A stretch of 64,000 nucleotides of DNA from Phenylobacterium sp. (GCF_030698145.1 NZ_JAUYNW010000059.1:62001-126000), one strand, 5' to 3'. Shown: positions 42,078 through 51,565, counted from the first letter of the stretch. Notes: a model not told the origin generated them from the letters alone. Numbers and translations are program-made.

Positions 42078-42094
42078 GTTACGGGTGAGTTACG
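42078..42094. promoter_or_regulatory. GTTACG direct repeat upstream of TonB receptor
   Basis: GTTACG at 42078-42083 and again at 42089-42094 (11-bp period, one helical turn), first copy 89 bp from the TTG start. The same pair at the same distance precedes the receptor at 52.9-55.9 kb. Possible activator or repressor site. Confidence 0.5.
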
Positions 42095-42262
42095 CGGTAA
42101 GGGAAAATTTGGTCAACAAATACGGAGTCGAATCGGTCGATATACTTATCTTTGTCGCGAGTTTGCAACATTTTGCCGTTTTTATTATTATAACTATATT
42201 GATTTCATAGATGCAATTACATCGGCACGCGGAAGCGATGTCCGTTGGACATCGAGCCGCGT

Positions 42263-42613
42263 TCAGCGTGTGATGGCGATGGCCTGGCCGATGATGTCGT
42301 CGAGGCGCGCGCGCAGGGCGCGGCCCTCGGCCGTGAGGTGCAGCACCCGTCCACGGCCGTCATTGGGATTGAGGAAGGCCTCCACCAACCCGCAGGCGGG
42401 AGGCCGCGCCCACTCCGACCCTGGGGGACCGAAGGAGCGGATGCTGCGCGAGGCGGTCGGCTCGGTCATCCGGCTGACATAGGCCAGCTCCTGGACGCTC
42501 AGGCCCTCGTTCTCGCAGGTGTAGAGGAAGCTGATGATCTCGTTGACCGTGATGGTCGGATTGAGAGTCTTGAACAGCGACAGCGCCTCGAGCAGGGAGT
42601 CGCGCGGCCGCAT
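42263..42613 (-). CDS. Small MarR-like winged-helix protein
   Basis: 116 aa. Helices L-L-E-A-L-S-L-F-K and I-T-V-N-E-I-I-S-F-L-Y, HTH L-S-V-Q-E-L-A-Y-V-S-R-M-T-E-P-T-A-S-R-S-I-R, then a wing and L-T-A-E-G-R-A-L-R-A-R-L, as in MarR proteins but about 25 residues shorter, lacking part of the N-terminal dimerisation helix. It follows the 74-aa gene by 4 bp. The target is unknown. A second protein with the same plan (R-R-R-S-A-V-L-E-A-L-E-L-L start) is encoded divergently at 43023. A CGATGTCC/GGACATCG hairpin (42236-42254) lies just past its stop. Confidence 0.72.
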   Translation of the reverse strand: MRPRDSLLEALSLFKTLNPTITVNEIISFLYTCENEGLSVQELAYVSRMTEPTASRSIRSFGPPGSEWARPPACGLVEAFLNPNDGRGRVLHLTAEGRALRARLDDIIGQAIAITR

Positions 42614-42617
42614 CGGC

Positions 42618-42842
42618 TCAGCCTTCGGCGTATTCGTTCAGGCGACCGGTGCCCAGGCCCGGCGGACGGGCGCGGACCACGGGCGTGGGACTGCGCTGGC
42701 GGCGCTCGCGCATGGCCAGGGTCGCCTCGGGGTAGGCGGCGCGGACGACGCGCAGCATGTCTTCCAGCCGCTTCTGGTGGTCGGCGGCCTCGACGAAATC
42801 CTCGACGTTCAGCTCGACTGAAATCTGTCCCCAGAGCTTCAT
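42618..42842 (-). CDS. Small conserved-looking hypothetical protein (74 aa), partner of MarR-like gene
   Basis: Not in a family I recognise. ATG 42842 has GGAGGG 5 nt upstream. N-terminal half MKLWGQISVELNVEDFVEAA then D-H-Q-K-R-L-E-D-M-L-R-V-V-R, predicted as a beta strand and two helices, followed by a basic, Pro/Arg-rich tail (R-E-R-R-Q-R-S-P-T-P-V-V-R-A-R-P-P-G-L-G). It ends 4 bp before the MarR-like ORF starts, so the two are one operon. A basic tail plus a regulator neighbour suggests nucleic-acid or protein binding; this is inference only. Confidence 0.55.
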   Translation of the reverse strand: MKLWGQISVELNVEDFVEAADHQKRLEDMLRVVRAAYPEATLAMRERRQRSPTPVVRARPPGLGTGRLNEYAEG

Positions 42843-43022
42843 GAGGCCCTCCAATCCGATTACGCGATGGTTGCTAAGCGTAGTCGCCGACGTATGCATT
42901 TTTGGAGCGTTCCTGCGCGGTGCGACGCGGCGCGGCGGACATTCACGCCCGCAGTTCGCACGCCGCGCGCGCCGGAACCGGTGCATGAGTCCCCAATAGC
43001 GTTGTGTCGTCAGGGAGCGGAT

Positions 43023-43361
43023 ATGCGCCGCAGAAGCGCTGTCCTGGAAGCATTGGAACTGCTGCGCGAGCGCGCGCCGACCCTGTCGCTCGCCCAGATC
43101 ATGGTCTTCCTCTACGTGGCCGACGAGGACGAGGCTCTGCCCCTGCTCGACCTGCAGCGACGCGCGGAGATGAGCGCCGTCCAGGCCTGGCGCAATGTCC
43201 GGGCCCTGGCCGGCGAGGACCTGGTTCAGGTCAGGCGCTGGAAGATGGGGTCGATCACCGCGGCCGAGCTTACCCCCGCCGGGCGCGATCTGGCCGCCCG
43301 GCTGGACGCGATGATCGCCGACGCCAGCCCCATCGCCGCCTCGTCGCGCGTGGCGGCCTGA
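43023..43361 (+). CDS. Small MarR-like winged-helix protein, paralogue
   Basis: 112 aa, GGGAG upstream of ATG 43023. L-E-A-L-E-L-L-R-E-R-A-P-T-L-S-L-A-Q-I-M-V-F-L-Y, HTH region L-D-L-Q-R-R-A-E-M-S-A-V-Q-A-W-R-N-V-R, wing with V-Q-V-R-R-W-K-M-G-S, then L-T-P-A-G-R-D-L-A-A-R-L. Same plan as the protein at 42263-42613, to which it is divergent across about 180 bp; the pair probably arose by duplication. It converges on the M20 peptidase gene, ending 7 bp before it. Confidence 0.7.
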   Translation: MRRRSAVLEALELLRERAPTLSLAQIMVFLYVADEDEALPLLDLQRRAEMSAVQAWRNVRALAGEDLVQVRRWKMGSITAAELTPAGRDLAARLDAMIADASPIAASSRVAA

Positions 43362-43368
43362 GCGCGCC

Positions 43369-44835
43369 CTACTCCGCGCCTGACGGGTTGCGGCGGTAAT
43401 CCAGCGGCGGAGGCCGGTCGCCGACCATGGCCTTGTAGCTGAAGTCCGCCCCGCGCTTGGTCTCGAGCTCGGCCTGGGCCTTGGCCAGCAACTCCGGCTC
43501 GCGGAACAGGGTGGCCGCGGCCAGCGCCAGGGTCTTGGACGCCACGACCCCGCCCTTGGACGCGATGCTGGTGCCACCGGCGGCCACCGCCTGCCAGCTA
43601 TGGGCCGGCGTGCCCGGCACCCAGGTCGCCGCGCCCATGCCGGCGGTGGGGGTGACCCAGCTCACATCGGCCACGTCGGTGGAGCCGCCGCCGCCATCGC
43701 CGATCCGATAGGGCTGGATGACGCCGACGCTGGCCAGGGTCGCCTTGTTGGCCGGAAGCTGCTTGGCCATGGCCTCGCCGAAGGCCTGTTCCTTGGCGTC
43801 CCAGGTGATCCCGCCGACCTGGCGCAGAGCGCCGTCCATCACCCATCCCAGGGTGTCGTTGGGCAGCATATTGTAGACGCCGCCGGTCTGCTCGAAGGCG
43901 ACCTTGGTCTCGGTGGCCATGGCCGCGCCCTCTGCGGCCTTCTGGATGCGGCCGACCACGTCGCGCACGATCTGCGGATCGGTGTGGCGGACGTAATAAT
44001 AGACCTCGGCCTTGTCCGGCACGACATTGGGCGCCTTGCCCCCATCGGTGACCACATAGTGGATACGCGTACCGTCCGGCACGTGCTCGCGCATGTAGTT
44101 CACCGCCACGTTCATCACCTCGACTCCGTCCAAGGCCGAGCGGCCGCGCGAAGGGGCTGCGGAGGCGTGGGCCGAGGCGCCGGTAAAGCGGAATTTGCCG
44201 CTGACATTGGCCAGCGACACGCTCTGGGCGGCGCTGTTCTCGCTGGAGGGGTGCCAGTGGAGGGTGGCGGTCACGTCCTTGAACAGGCCGGCGCGGACCA
44301 TATAGACCTTGCCCGACCCGCCCTCTTCGGCCGGTGAGCCATAGACCCGGATCTCGCCGGAGATCTTGTTGGCGACCATCCATTCCTTGAGGCTCTGGGC
44401 GGCGGCCACCGAGGCGGCGCCGAAGATGTGGTGGCCGCAGGCGTGACCCGCCTCCTGGCCGGCGATCGGCGAGCGGCTGGGATCGGCGGTCTGGGCCATG
44501 CCCGGCAGGGCGTCGAACTCAGCCAGGATGGCGATCACCGGGCCCGGGCCGGTCTTGAAGCTGGCGACGAAGGCGGTGGGCATGCCGGCCACGCCGGCCT
44601 CGACCTTGAAGCCCGACTTCTTGAGTTCGCCCTGCAGCAGGGTCGAGCTGCGGGTCTCCTGGTAGCCGACCTCGGCGAAACCCCAGATCTGCTTGGCGAC
44701 CTCAGCGGTGCGCGGCGCGCTCTTGTCCAGCGACCCCAGGATCGCCTGGCGTTCCGCCGCGGTGAGCTCCGCGGCCTGGGCCATGCCCCCCACGAGGGCC
44801 AGCCCCAGTCCGATACCGATCATCTGTCGCCGCAT
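43369..44835 (-). CDS. Exported M20 metallopeptidase / amidohydrolase, AbgB-like
   Basis: 488 aa, signal peptide MRRQMIGIGLGLALVGGMAQA. M20 family aminoacylase/AbgB branch: A-E-F-D-A-L-P-G-M, G-H-A-C-G-H-H-I-F-G metal-binding region, E-E-G-G-S-G-K-V-Y, the dimerisation domain with S-A-H-A-S-A-A-P, and S-T-D-V-A-D-V-S-W near the end. Members cleave aryl- or acyl-amide bonds such as p-aminobenzoyl-glutamate, usually in the cytoplasm, so a periplasmic copy is notable. It is followed upstream by a broken TonB receptor, so it may once have processed that receptor's ligand. Confidence 0.86.
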   Translation of the reverse strand: MRRQMIGIGLGLALVGGMAQAAELTAAERQAILGSLDKSAPRTAEVAKQIWGFAEVGYQETRSSTLLQGELKKSGFKVEAGVAGMPTAFVASFKTGPGPVIAILAEFDALPGMAQTADPSRSPIAGQEAGHACGHHIFGAASVAAAQSLKEWMVANKISGEIRVYGSPAEEGGSGKVYMVRAGLFKDVTATLHWHPSSENSAAQSVSLANVSGKFRFTGASAHASAAPSRGRSALDGVEVMNVAVNYMREHVPDGTRIHYVVTDGGKAPNVVPDKAEVYYYVRHTDPQIVRDVVGRIQKAAEGAAMATETKVAFEQTGGVYNMLPNDTLGWVMDGALRQVGGITWDAKEQAFGEAMAKQLPANKATLASVGVIQPYRIGDGGGGSTDVADVSWVTPTAGMGAATWVPGTPAHSWQAVAAGGTSIASKGGVVASKTLALAAATLFREPELLAKAQAELETKRGADFSYKAMVGDRPPPLDYRRNPSGAE

Positions 44836-44878
44836 GTGCCGCGTCTCCCAGGAATTCCGGCGTGATCGAAATGAGCGC

Positions 44879-44908
44879 GGAGGGGCGGCGCGCCGTCGCC
44901 GCCCCTCC
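44879..44908 (-). terminator. Strong GC hairpin after the broken TonB receptor
   Basis: GGAGGGGCGGCG/CGCCGCCCCTCC, a 12-bp perfect stem with a 6-nt loop, located 10 nt past the receptor stop and before the M20 gene. There is no clear T-run. Confidence 0.55.
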
Positions 44909-44917
44909 GGCTGGAGC

Positions 44918-46584
44918 TTAGAACGACTTGCGGACGCTGACGTACCAATAGCGGCTATGGGGCTGGTAGAGGGCCCCCAGGAAGCCGTCGCCCGACTCCA
45001 GCGGCGGCTTCTCGTTGGTGATGTTCCGCACGCCGAGACGCAGGCGGGTGTTGGCCGCCAGGCCGTCGGTGAACTCGTACTGGCCGTAGAGGTTGGCGGT
45101 CATCTGGCTCTCGACCACCCAGGCCTCGCCGGTGGCGTCGAGCAGATCGGTGTCCAGCACGTTGTCGATGAACTGGGTGAAGGCTCCGACCTGGAACTGC
45201 TCGTAGCTCCAGGTGGCCGTGGCCGACCACTTCCACTCCGGACGGCCGTTCTGGCGGATCAGGTCGCCGCCGCCGGTGATGGTGGTGCCGGCGTTGATCT
45301 GGCCGGCGGCCCGCGCCGCCAGCAGGGCGGCGATCTCAGGCGACGGCGAGCGGTAGAACTTCACCAGCTTGGCGGCGTTGATGTTGACGTTGAAATCGCC
45401 CCAGGTGTCGGTGCGCAGGTTCCAGATCAGCCCCAGGTCGACACCCCGCGCCTCCTGCGGCAGCAGGTTGCGGTACTGGTCCTTCACGAACAGGACCTGT
45501 CCGACCGGCGCGAGGCCGGTGCCGGCGAAGGCGGCGATGTCGTCGGCCGTGGGCGCGGCGCGGACCACGTCCGGGTTCGTGCCGCCGCTGACGCGCGCCA
45601 GGTAGTCGGCGATCAGGGCGTTGCCCTCGCCGAACAGGCCGACAATGCCCTCCTGCTTCACACGCCAGGTGTCGACGGTGAAGGTGAAGTCGCCGAACTC
45701 AGGCGGCACGAAGGCAGGCTGGAAGACCACGCCCGCGCCCCAGGTCTCCGACTCTTCCGGCTGCAGGTCAGGATTGCCGGCCCGCTGGGCGGTGGTGGCG
45801 CTCGAACGCGCGCAGGCGGAGAAGCTGGCGATCCGGCCGGCCCGCAGGTCGGCCTCGCAGCGCACCCAGTCGGAGCGGGTGTTGGCGCGGGTGACCAGGG
45901 TGGCGTTCACCTGCTCCAGGTTCGGGGCCTTGAAGCCCTGGGCCCAGGAGCCGCGGATGCGCAGGCCCTCGATGATGTCCCAGGCGATGGCCACCTTCGG
46001 CTTGGCCACCTCGCCGGCGTCGCTGAAGCTCTCGTAGCGGCCGGCAAGCTGCATCTCGATGTTGCGGGCGAACGGGATCTCCATCTCCGGCGAGACGATC
46101 GGGATCGCCAGTTCGGCGAAGGCCGAGGTCACCGTGCGCGAGCCCTTGGTGTCGGGCGACGGGCTGGAGCCGATCAGGTCGCCGATGAAGGCCTGGCCGG
46201 TCACCGAGTCGGTGAAGTTGATCGTGCCGTCGAGGCGGTGTTGCCGACTCCCAGGTTGCGCAGATTGACCGAGCCCACATCGCCGCGGGCGCTGTTGCTG
46301 GAATTGGGCAGGAAGCTGGAGTTGAAGCTGACATCGCCCATCTGCGGGATGGAGCGGAACAGGTCATCGCCCGAGGTGGCGGCGATGGCGTCCAACTGCT
46401 CCTCGCCGACGACGGTGACCGGCACGGCGGCCGTCACCTTGGCGCCGGCGATCTGCGAGCCGACGACCACCAGTTCCTCGACCTCGTTCTCATCGGTCTG
46501 GGCCAGGGCCTGACCCGCGAACGAAAGAGCGGCCAGGGCCGTGGTGGCGAGCATGGCACGACGCCACGAAATAGCTGATTTCAT
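44918..46584 (-). pseudogene. TonB-dependent receptor broken by internal deletion and frameshift
   Basis: Two receptor pieces in different frames. The 5' piece (46584 to about 46240) has signal peptide S-W-R-R-A-M-L-A-T-T-A-L-A-A-L-S-F-A-G-Q-A-L-A-Q, V-E-E-L-V-V-V-G-S-Q-I and the plug up to S-V-N-L-R-N-L-G-V-G-N-T, then loses its frame and stops at 46201. The 3' piece runs in another frame from L-D-G-T-I-N-F-T-D-S-V-T-G-Q to the terminal V-S-V-R-K-S-F, covering about the last 430 barrel residues. Missing between them are the rest of the plug (V-L-L-N-G-R-R..., Y-G-S-D-A-V-A-G...) and first barrel strands, several hundred residues by family length. The join lies near 46232-46245. An assembly error is the alternative. 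Confidence 0.8.
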
Positions 46585-46629
46585 AGAACTTATCCCCACT
46601 TAAATCACTCCGAGACGCGCGGTCCCGGG

Positions 46630-48417
46630 TCAGTAAAAGGTCACGTTGTCCACTTCTAGCCACAGCTTCTCGCCGGGCCCGCGGCTGCCGGCGAACTCGA
46701 CCTCCAGCAGGTCGTCGCCCGTCCAGGGTCCGGTCGCCTGCCCGCGGCCCGCCGCGCGCCTCAACGCACCGAACGGAACCTCGACCGCGCGCCAGTCGCC
46801 GCCGGCGGTGACCTCGGCGCGCCACTTGCTGTTGGTCGTGTTGATGTCGAAGTCGTAGGTCCCGGCTCCGCGCACCTCGAAACGCACACCCCTGAAGGCC
46901 CGCGCGTCCACCGGTTCCACAGAGCCGCGGCTCAGCGGGATGATCACACCGGCGGACGGATCGTCCTTGGCGGCCATGCGCGCGGCCAGGCTGAGCGCGT
47001 GGCCGGCCCCGGCGCGGTCGATGACCTGCGCCACCTGCAGCGTGCGGTCGATGCCGCCGTCCATGTCATTGAGCCTAAGGGTGTCGAGGCTGGAGCGGCC
47101 GTCGGCCCGCTCGAAGTCGTCGATGAGCGCTGCGACCTTGATCGCCGGCATGGCCGTGGCGCTGTTGGCGGCCGGCGCCTTGAAGCGCGCGCCGTGGACG
47201 GGCGCGCCGTCGACGAACACCCGCTCGATCTTGCGCACGTCGGCGATGTCGTTCCAGGGCGCGCCTGAGATCAGCACAAGGTCGGCGCGCTTGCCGGCCT
47301 CGATTGTCCCCCGGTCGGCGATCTCGCCCAGCGCCCGGGCGCTGTTGGAGGTGCCCGCCATCAGGGCCTGGGTCGGGGTCAGGCCCGCCTTCACCAACAG
47401 CTCCATCTCGCGCAGGGTCGAGACCCCGTGCGGCGTGCCCGGCATGCCAGCGTCGGTGCCCAGCACCACATTCACGCCCGCGTCGCTGAGCGCCTTCACG
47501 TTGCCAAGCGCATAGCCGAACTTGGTGATCGAGTGGCGGCGCGCCGGGGTGTCGGGCTGCTCGCGGCCGGACTTGTCGGGATCGTAGACGGCCAGCGTCG
47601 GCGCGTAGGCGGCGCCGGCCGCCTTGATCAGCGCCACGGTCTCGGCGTCGATCAGCCGGTCCTGCAGGCTGTGGGCGATGATGTCGACCTTGGCGCGGGC
47701 CGCGATCGCGCCCCGCTCGATGGTCACGGTATGGGTCAGGACCCGGATATCGTTCTTGTGGGCCTCGTCCACCAGGGCCGAGAGCGTGCCCTGGTCCATG
47801 CTGGTATTGTCGGCCGAGACGCCGTAGCGCCAGCCGTCGGTGAAAGCCTTGATGAAGTCGGGCTTGTAGGGGACCAGCGCCTTGACCTCGGTGCGCGCGT
47901 CCTGCGGGCTACTCAGCCACTTGGTGGTCGCCTCGTCGGCCCAATCGGCGCCGTGGCCTCCCGGCGTGCTCATCCGGGCCACGAAGTTCACGTGCGGCGC
48001 GGCAAGCGAACCCAGCCACCGGCGGCGCGGCGCGAAGGATTCCGGCTGCTGGTGGAAGTCGTTCACCGTGGTGACGCCCGCGGCGATGTAGGCGTTGGCG
48101 ATGGCCGGGGTCACCCGGGGATCGCCACCGGGGGTCCAATGGGTGTGCACGTCGAAGAAGCCGGGCAGCAGGGCCTTGCCCTTGGCGTCGATCACCTTGG
48201 CGCCCCTCGGGACGCGGACCTTGGCCCCGACCTGGGCGACACGGCCCTCGCGGATGATCACCGTGGCGACCCGCGGCGGCGCGCCCGTCGCGTCGAACAC
48301 CGTGGCGCCCACGATGGCGGTGACAGGCTCGGCCGCGACGGCCGCGCTCGCGACGCTCAGAAGGCCGATCGCGACCCACCCGGCGGCCGCCGGCCGCCCT
48401 CGTTCGCCCACTCTCAC
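46630..48417 (-). CDS. Exported amidohydrolase with C-terminal CIA30-like domain
   Basis: About 595 aa from GTG 48417 (GGGGG 6 nt upstream); GTG 48456 is the alternative. Signal segment W-V-A-I-G-L-L-S-V-A-S-A-A-V-A-A. Amidohydrolase barrel: G-F-F-D-V-H-T-H-W metal site, lysine/histidine regions (F-I-K-A-F-T-D-G, L-T-H-T-V-T, A-H-S-L), G-T-D-A-G-M-P-G, T-S-N-S-A-R-A-L-G and G-K-R-A-D-L-V-L-I. From about residue 440: L-I-D-D-F-E-R-A-D-G-R-S-S-L-D..., F-R-G-V-R-F-E-V-R-G-A-G-T-Y, W-R-A-V-E-V-P-F, a CIA30/galactose-binding-like jelly-roll. The fusion suggests carbohydrate or polymer binding attached to a prolidase/imidazolonepropionase-type hydrolase. It follows the TonB pseudogene gene order. 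Confidence 0.82.
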   Translation of the reverse strand: MRVGERGRPAAAGWVAIGLLSVASAAVAAEPVTAIVGATVFDATGAPPRVATVIIREGRVAQVGAKVRVPRGAKVIDAKGKALLPGFFDVHTHWTPGGDPRVTPAIANAYIAAGVTTVNDFHQQPESFAPRRRWLGSLAAPHVNFVARMSTPGGHGADWADEATTKWLSSPQDARTEVKALVPYKPDFIKAFTDGWRYGVSADNTSMDQGTLSALVDEAHKNDIRVLTHTVTIERGAIAARAKVDIIAHSLQDRLIDAETVALIKAAGAAYAPTLAVYDPDKSGREQPDTPARRHSITKFGYALGNVKALSDAGVNVVLGTDAGMPGTPHGVSTLREMELLVKAGLTPTQALMAGTSNSARALGEIADRGTIEAGKRADLVLISGAPWNDIADVRKIERVFVDGAPVHGARFKAPAANSATAMPAIKVAALIDDFERADGRSSLDTLRLNDMDGGIDRTLQVAQVIDRAGAGHALSLAARMAAKDDPSAGVIIPLSRGSVEPVDARAFRGVRFEVRGAGTYDFDINTTNSKWRAEVTAGGDWRAVEVPFGALRRAAGRGQATGPWTGDDLLEVEFAGSRGPGEKLWLEVDNVTFY

Positions 48418-48687
48418 ATCCAACCCCCGCCACAACCGTCGGGCGGATGAATTCACACTAATCGACGTTCAGGAACCCGGGGACGGGTGAATTGAACATG
48501 TTCAGTGTGGATATGGGCTCTGAAAGCCTCAGTTCGGGCCGCTTTCGCCCGTTTTCGGGCGCACGCCGTTCGCCGATCGTGGGCGCGTCGCTGAGCCCCG
48601 AAACGGTCGTTGCGCCACAAGGTCTTCTTTCGGACGCCGGCCGCTCCGATATAACCAGCGGCACGAACGTCCATAGCGCGGAATCAA

Positions 48688-50460
48688 ATGAAGCAATTCC
48701 TCATCACCACGGCCGGCGTCTTCGCGGGCCTGGTGCTATTCCTGGTGGGCGTTCCGTTCCTGCTGATCGTCATGGCGGCCGGGGCCGCCAAACCCTCCCC
48801 GACCCCCGACCAGGCGGTCCTGCAGCTGGACCTGCGCGATCCCCTGACCGACCAGGATCCGGTCAACCCCTTCGCCAGCTTCGGGCGCCGCTCAATGTCG
48901 GTGATGTCAGTGATCGAGACCCTCGACCGGGCGGGCAAGGACGGCAAGGTCAAGGGCCTGCTGGTCCGGCTGCCCGAGGGCGGCATGGAGCCGGCCGCCG
49001 CCGACGAGATCCGCCTGGCGATCCGGAAGTTCCATGCCACCGGCAAGTCGGTGATCGCCCACAGCCAGGGGCTCTATCCCTCCGGCGTCATCTCCTCGAC
49101 CTATATGCTGGGCGCGGCGGCCGGCGAACTGTGGATGCAGCCGGGCGCCTCCTTCCAGGTCACGGGCCTGGCCGGAGAGGACATCTTCTTCAAGCGCGCC
49201 TTCGACAAGTACGGCGTGAAGGCCCAGTACGAGCAGCGCTACGAGTACAAGAACGCCGTCAATCCCTACCTCTTCACCGACTACACCGGCCCCCATCGGG
49301 CGAGCACGCTCTCCTGGATGGGCTCTGTCTATTCCAGCGCGGTGTCGACGGCCGCCCTCGACCGCAAGATCGACGCCGCCAGCCTGCGCAAGACCCTCGA
49401 GGCCGGCCCCTATCTCGCCGAGGAAGCCGTCAAGCTGCGGCTGATCGACAAGGTCGGCCAGGTGAAGGAGGCCCAGACCGCCGCCCTGGCCAAGGCCGGC
49501 AAGAACGGCAAGCTGGTCGACTTCGAGAAGTACATGCGCGGCAATGACGACGAAGACGGGACAGGCCCGGCGATCGCCGTCATCGAGGGCGAGGGTCCCA
49601 TCGTCACCGGCCACGACGGAACCGCCAACCCGTTCCAGGGCGGCTCGTCCATGCATTCCGACGATATCTCCGAGGCGCTGTACGACGCCATCGAGGACAA
49701 GGACGTCAAGGCGATCGTCTTCCGGGTCTCCTCCCCCGGCGGCTCTGACACCGCCTCCGAACAGATCCTCGCCGCAGTGCGCGCGGCCAAGGCGGCCAAG
49801 AAGCCGGTGGTGGTCTCGATGGGCACCTATGCGGCCTCGGGCGGCTACTGGGTCTCCAGCCAGGCCTCGGCCATCGTGGCGCAACCCACCACCCTCACCG
49901 GCTCCATCGGCGTGTTCGGCGGCAAGTTCGCCGTGGGCGAGGCCCTGGGACGGTTCGGCGTCGACGTGCGCCAGATCGGGGTCGGCGGCGACTATGCCGG
50001 GGCTTTCGGCCTGGGCTCTGAATTCACTCCGGCTCAGCGCGCGGCCTTCGCCGGCTGGATGGACCGCATCTATGCCAACTTCATCGCCCGGGTGGCCGAC
50101 GGCCGTAAGCTCAGCCCCGAACGGGTGGGCGAGATCGCCAAGGGCCGCGTCTGGACCGGCGCCCAGGCGAGCGAGATCGGTCTGGTCGACGAGGTCGGCG
50201 GATTCTACCAGGCGGTGGAAAAGGCCAAGGGCCTCGCCGGGCTGAAGGGCCACGTGCGCCTGAAGCGCATGACCGCCACGGTCTCGCCCTTCGAGGCCCT
50301 GGAGAGCGCGCTGGGTGTTTCGGCGACCTCGATCCGCACCCTGGCCGCCGCGGCCTGGATCCTCGGCGATCCGCGGGCCAAGGGCCTGCTGGACGAGATG
50401 GCGGCCGAACGCCTGCGCGGCTCCGGCGCGATGGTCCTGGCGCCGACGCCAGTGAATTAG
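48688..50460 (+). CDS. sppA: Signal peptide peptidase SppA, 67-kDa type
   Basis: 590 aa, N-terminal membrane anchor ([20 protein letters not shown]). Tandem-domain SppA of the E. coli type: N-terminal half with [10 protein letters not shown] holding the expected catalytic lysine, C-terminal half with V-S-S-P-G-G-S and [10 protein letters not shown], the serine of A-S-G-G being the nucleophile, and T-G-S-I-G-V-F-G. Degrades cleaved signal peptides in the inner membrane. It converges with an aspartic protease gene, the stops overlapping at TTAG. Confidence 0.92.
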   Translation: MKQFLITTAGVFAGLVLFLVGVPFLLIVMAAGAAKPSPTPDQAVLQLDLRDPLTDQDPVNPFASFGRRSMSVMSVIETLDRAGKDGKVKGLLVRLPEGGMEPAAADEIRLAIRKFHATGKSVIAHSQGLYPSGVISSTYMLGAAAGELWMQPGASFQVTGLAGEDIFFKRAFDKYGVKAQYEQRYEYKNAVNPYLFTDYTGPHRASTLSWMGSVYSSAVSTAALDRKIDAASLRKTLEAGPYLAEEAVKLRLIDKVGQVKEAQTAALAKAGKNGKLVDFEKYMRGNDDEDGTGPAIAVIEGEGPIVTGHDGTANPFQGGSSMHSDDISEALYDAIEDKDVKAIVFRVSSPGGSDTASEQILAAVRAAKAAKKPVVVSMGTYAASGGYWVSSQASAIVAQPTTLTGSIGVFGGKFAVGEALGRFGVDVRQIGVGGDYAGAFGLGSEFTPAQRAAFAGWMDRIYANFIARVADGRKLSPERVGEIAKGRVWTGAQASEIGLVDEVGGFYQAVEKAKGLAGLKGHVRLKRMTATVSPFEALESALGVSATSIRTLAAAAWILGDPRAKGLLDEMAAERLRGSGAMVLAPTPVN

Positions 50461-51503
50461 CGCATGGGTCGCATGGCGCCGGGCGGCGTTCGGAAGGTGA
50501 CACGGCGGGCGCCGAAGTCCAGGTCGATGCCCTCGAAATGGCGCATCACGTCGATCCCCACCAGGATCGCGGGCCGGTCGATCAGCTCCCAGAGCCGGAA
50601 GATGTGCAGGTCGGCGAACACCGCCGAGAGGTTGGCGATCCCCAGCCCCCCCAGCCGCAGCGGCGGCACGCTGGAAAACTCGCCCCGCGCGGTCTGGCCG
50701 GTGGCGCTGATCAGTTGCACCACCAGGGGACGCGGCGACAGCAGTTCGGGCCTCAGCTTGAGCTTGGCGTAGAGCTTCAGATTGCCGACGGTGTTCTGAG
50801 AGCCGGAGTCCAGGAAAGCCACCACCGGTATTCCGCCCAGATCGGCGTCGATGACGATCAGCTGCCCGAACCGCATCCGCGCCGGCACCACCGTATAGTC
50901 CGACCCGTCAGGCGCGCGGCCCGAGGCGCCGACCCGGGTGTCCATGACCCCCTGACGGAACTGGATGCTGTTGTCGTTGGCGCGATGGATGGTGATGACG
51001 TTGCGGCGGAAATCGATATTAAGCCGACGGTTCTTCAACACGTCGACGCCCATCAGCCCGTCGGCCCCCAGCCGCGCGCGGGTCAGCAGCGGTGCATGCA
51101 GGCGCCGGGAATTGACCCGCCCGACGTCCAGCCGGTCGATCAGGGCGGTGGTCGAGGCCTCGATCCCGGCGATCCCGTGGACTTCGGCGCGACCCGAGGT
51201 GGGCAGGGCCAGGGTCTGGGCGAGCTCGGTGGCGATCACCGTGCGGTTGGCGCCCGTGTCGATGACAAACTCATAGGGGCCCTGGCTGTTGATCATCACC
51301 GGCGCGGTCACCCGGTGGGCGGTGTCGCGCGCCGCGGCCAGTTGTGTGAGATCGGCCTCGGGATCCTGCGGGTCGGCCCCGAGGTCGGCCAGGTTGACCA
51401 GCACCTTGGGCTGGGTCGGCGCCGCCAGGGTCGCGCAGCCGGCCAGGGCCAGGCCCGAGCAGATCACGGTCGCGGCGCGCCGCCGGCTCCACAGCTCATC
51501 CAT
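50457..51503 (-). CDS. Retropepsin-like aspartic protease family protein, two-repeat
   Basis: 348 aa, lipoprotein-like N-terminus (C-S-G-L-A-L-A-G-C). Two retropepsin-type lobes: F-V-I-D-T-G-A-N-R-T-V-I near residue 80, with flap and hydrophobic L-M-G-V-D-V-L; and V-A-F-L-D-S-G-S-Q-N-T-V-G near residue 215, with I-L-V-G-I-D-V-M. The first has the D-T-G triad and the second D-S-G, so a single chain could form a pepsin-like bilobal site. Substrate unknown, probably periplasmic. GGGAGG upstream of the ATG. Confidence 0.82.
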   Translation of the reverse strand: MDELWSRRRAATVICSGLALAGCATLAAPTQPKVLVNLADLGADPQDPEADLTQLAAARDTAHRVTAPVMINSQGPYEFVIDTGANRTVIATELAQTLALPTSGRAEVHGIAGIEASTTALIDRLDVGRVNSRRLHAPLLTRARLGADGLMGVDVLKNRRLNIDFRRNVITIHRANDNSIQFRQGVMDTRVGASGRAPDGSDYTVVPARMRFGQLIVIDADLGGIPVVAFLDSGSQNTVGNLKLYAKLKLRPELLSPRPLVVQLISATGQTARGEFSSVPPLRLGGLGIANLSAVFADLHIFRLWELIDRPAILVGIDVMRHFEGIDLDFGARRVTFRTPPGAMRPMR

Positions 51504-51565
51504 GCGCGAACCTCCCTGATTCCGTCATGCTACGCCGGATTGGAAGGTAAGCCGAAAGGGCGGCC

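Noticed and set aside
42618-43577. 319-codon frame extending the 74-aa protein upstream
   Set aside because: The extension is Arg/Ala/Pro-rich, runs antisense through the divergent MarR-like gene, and lacks a ribosome site; ATG 42842 has GGAGGG.
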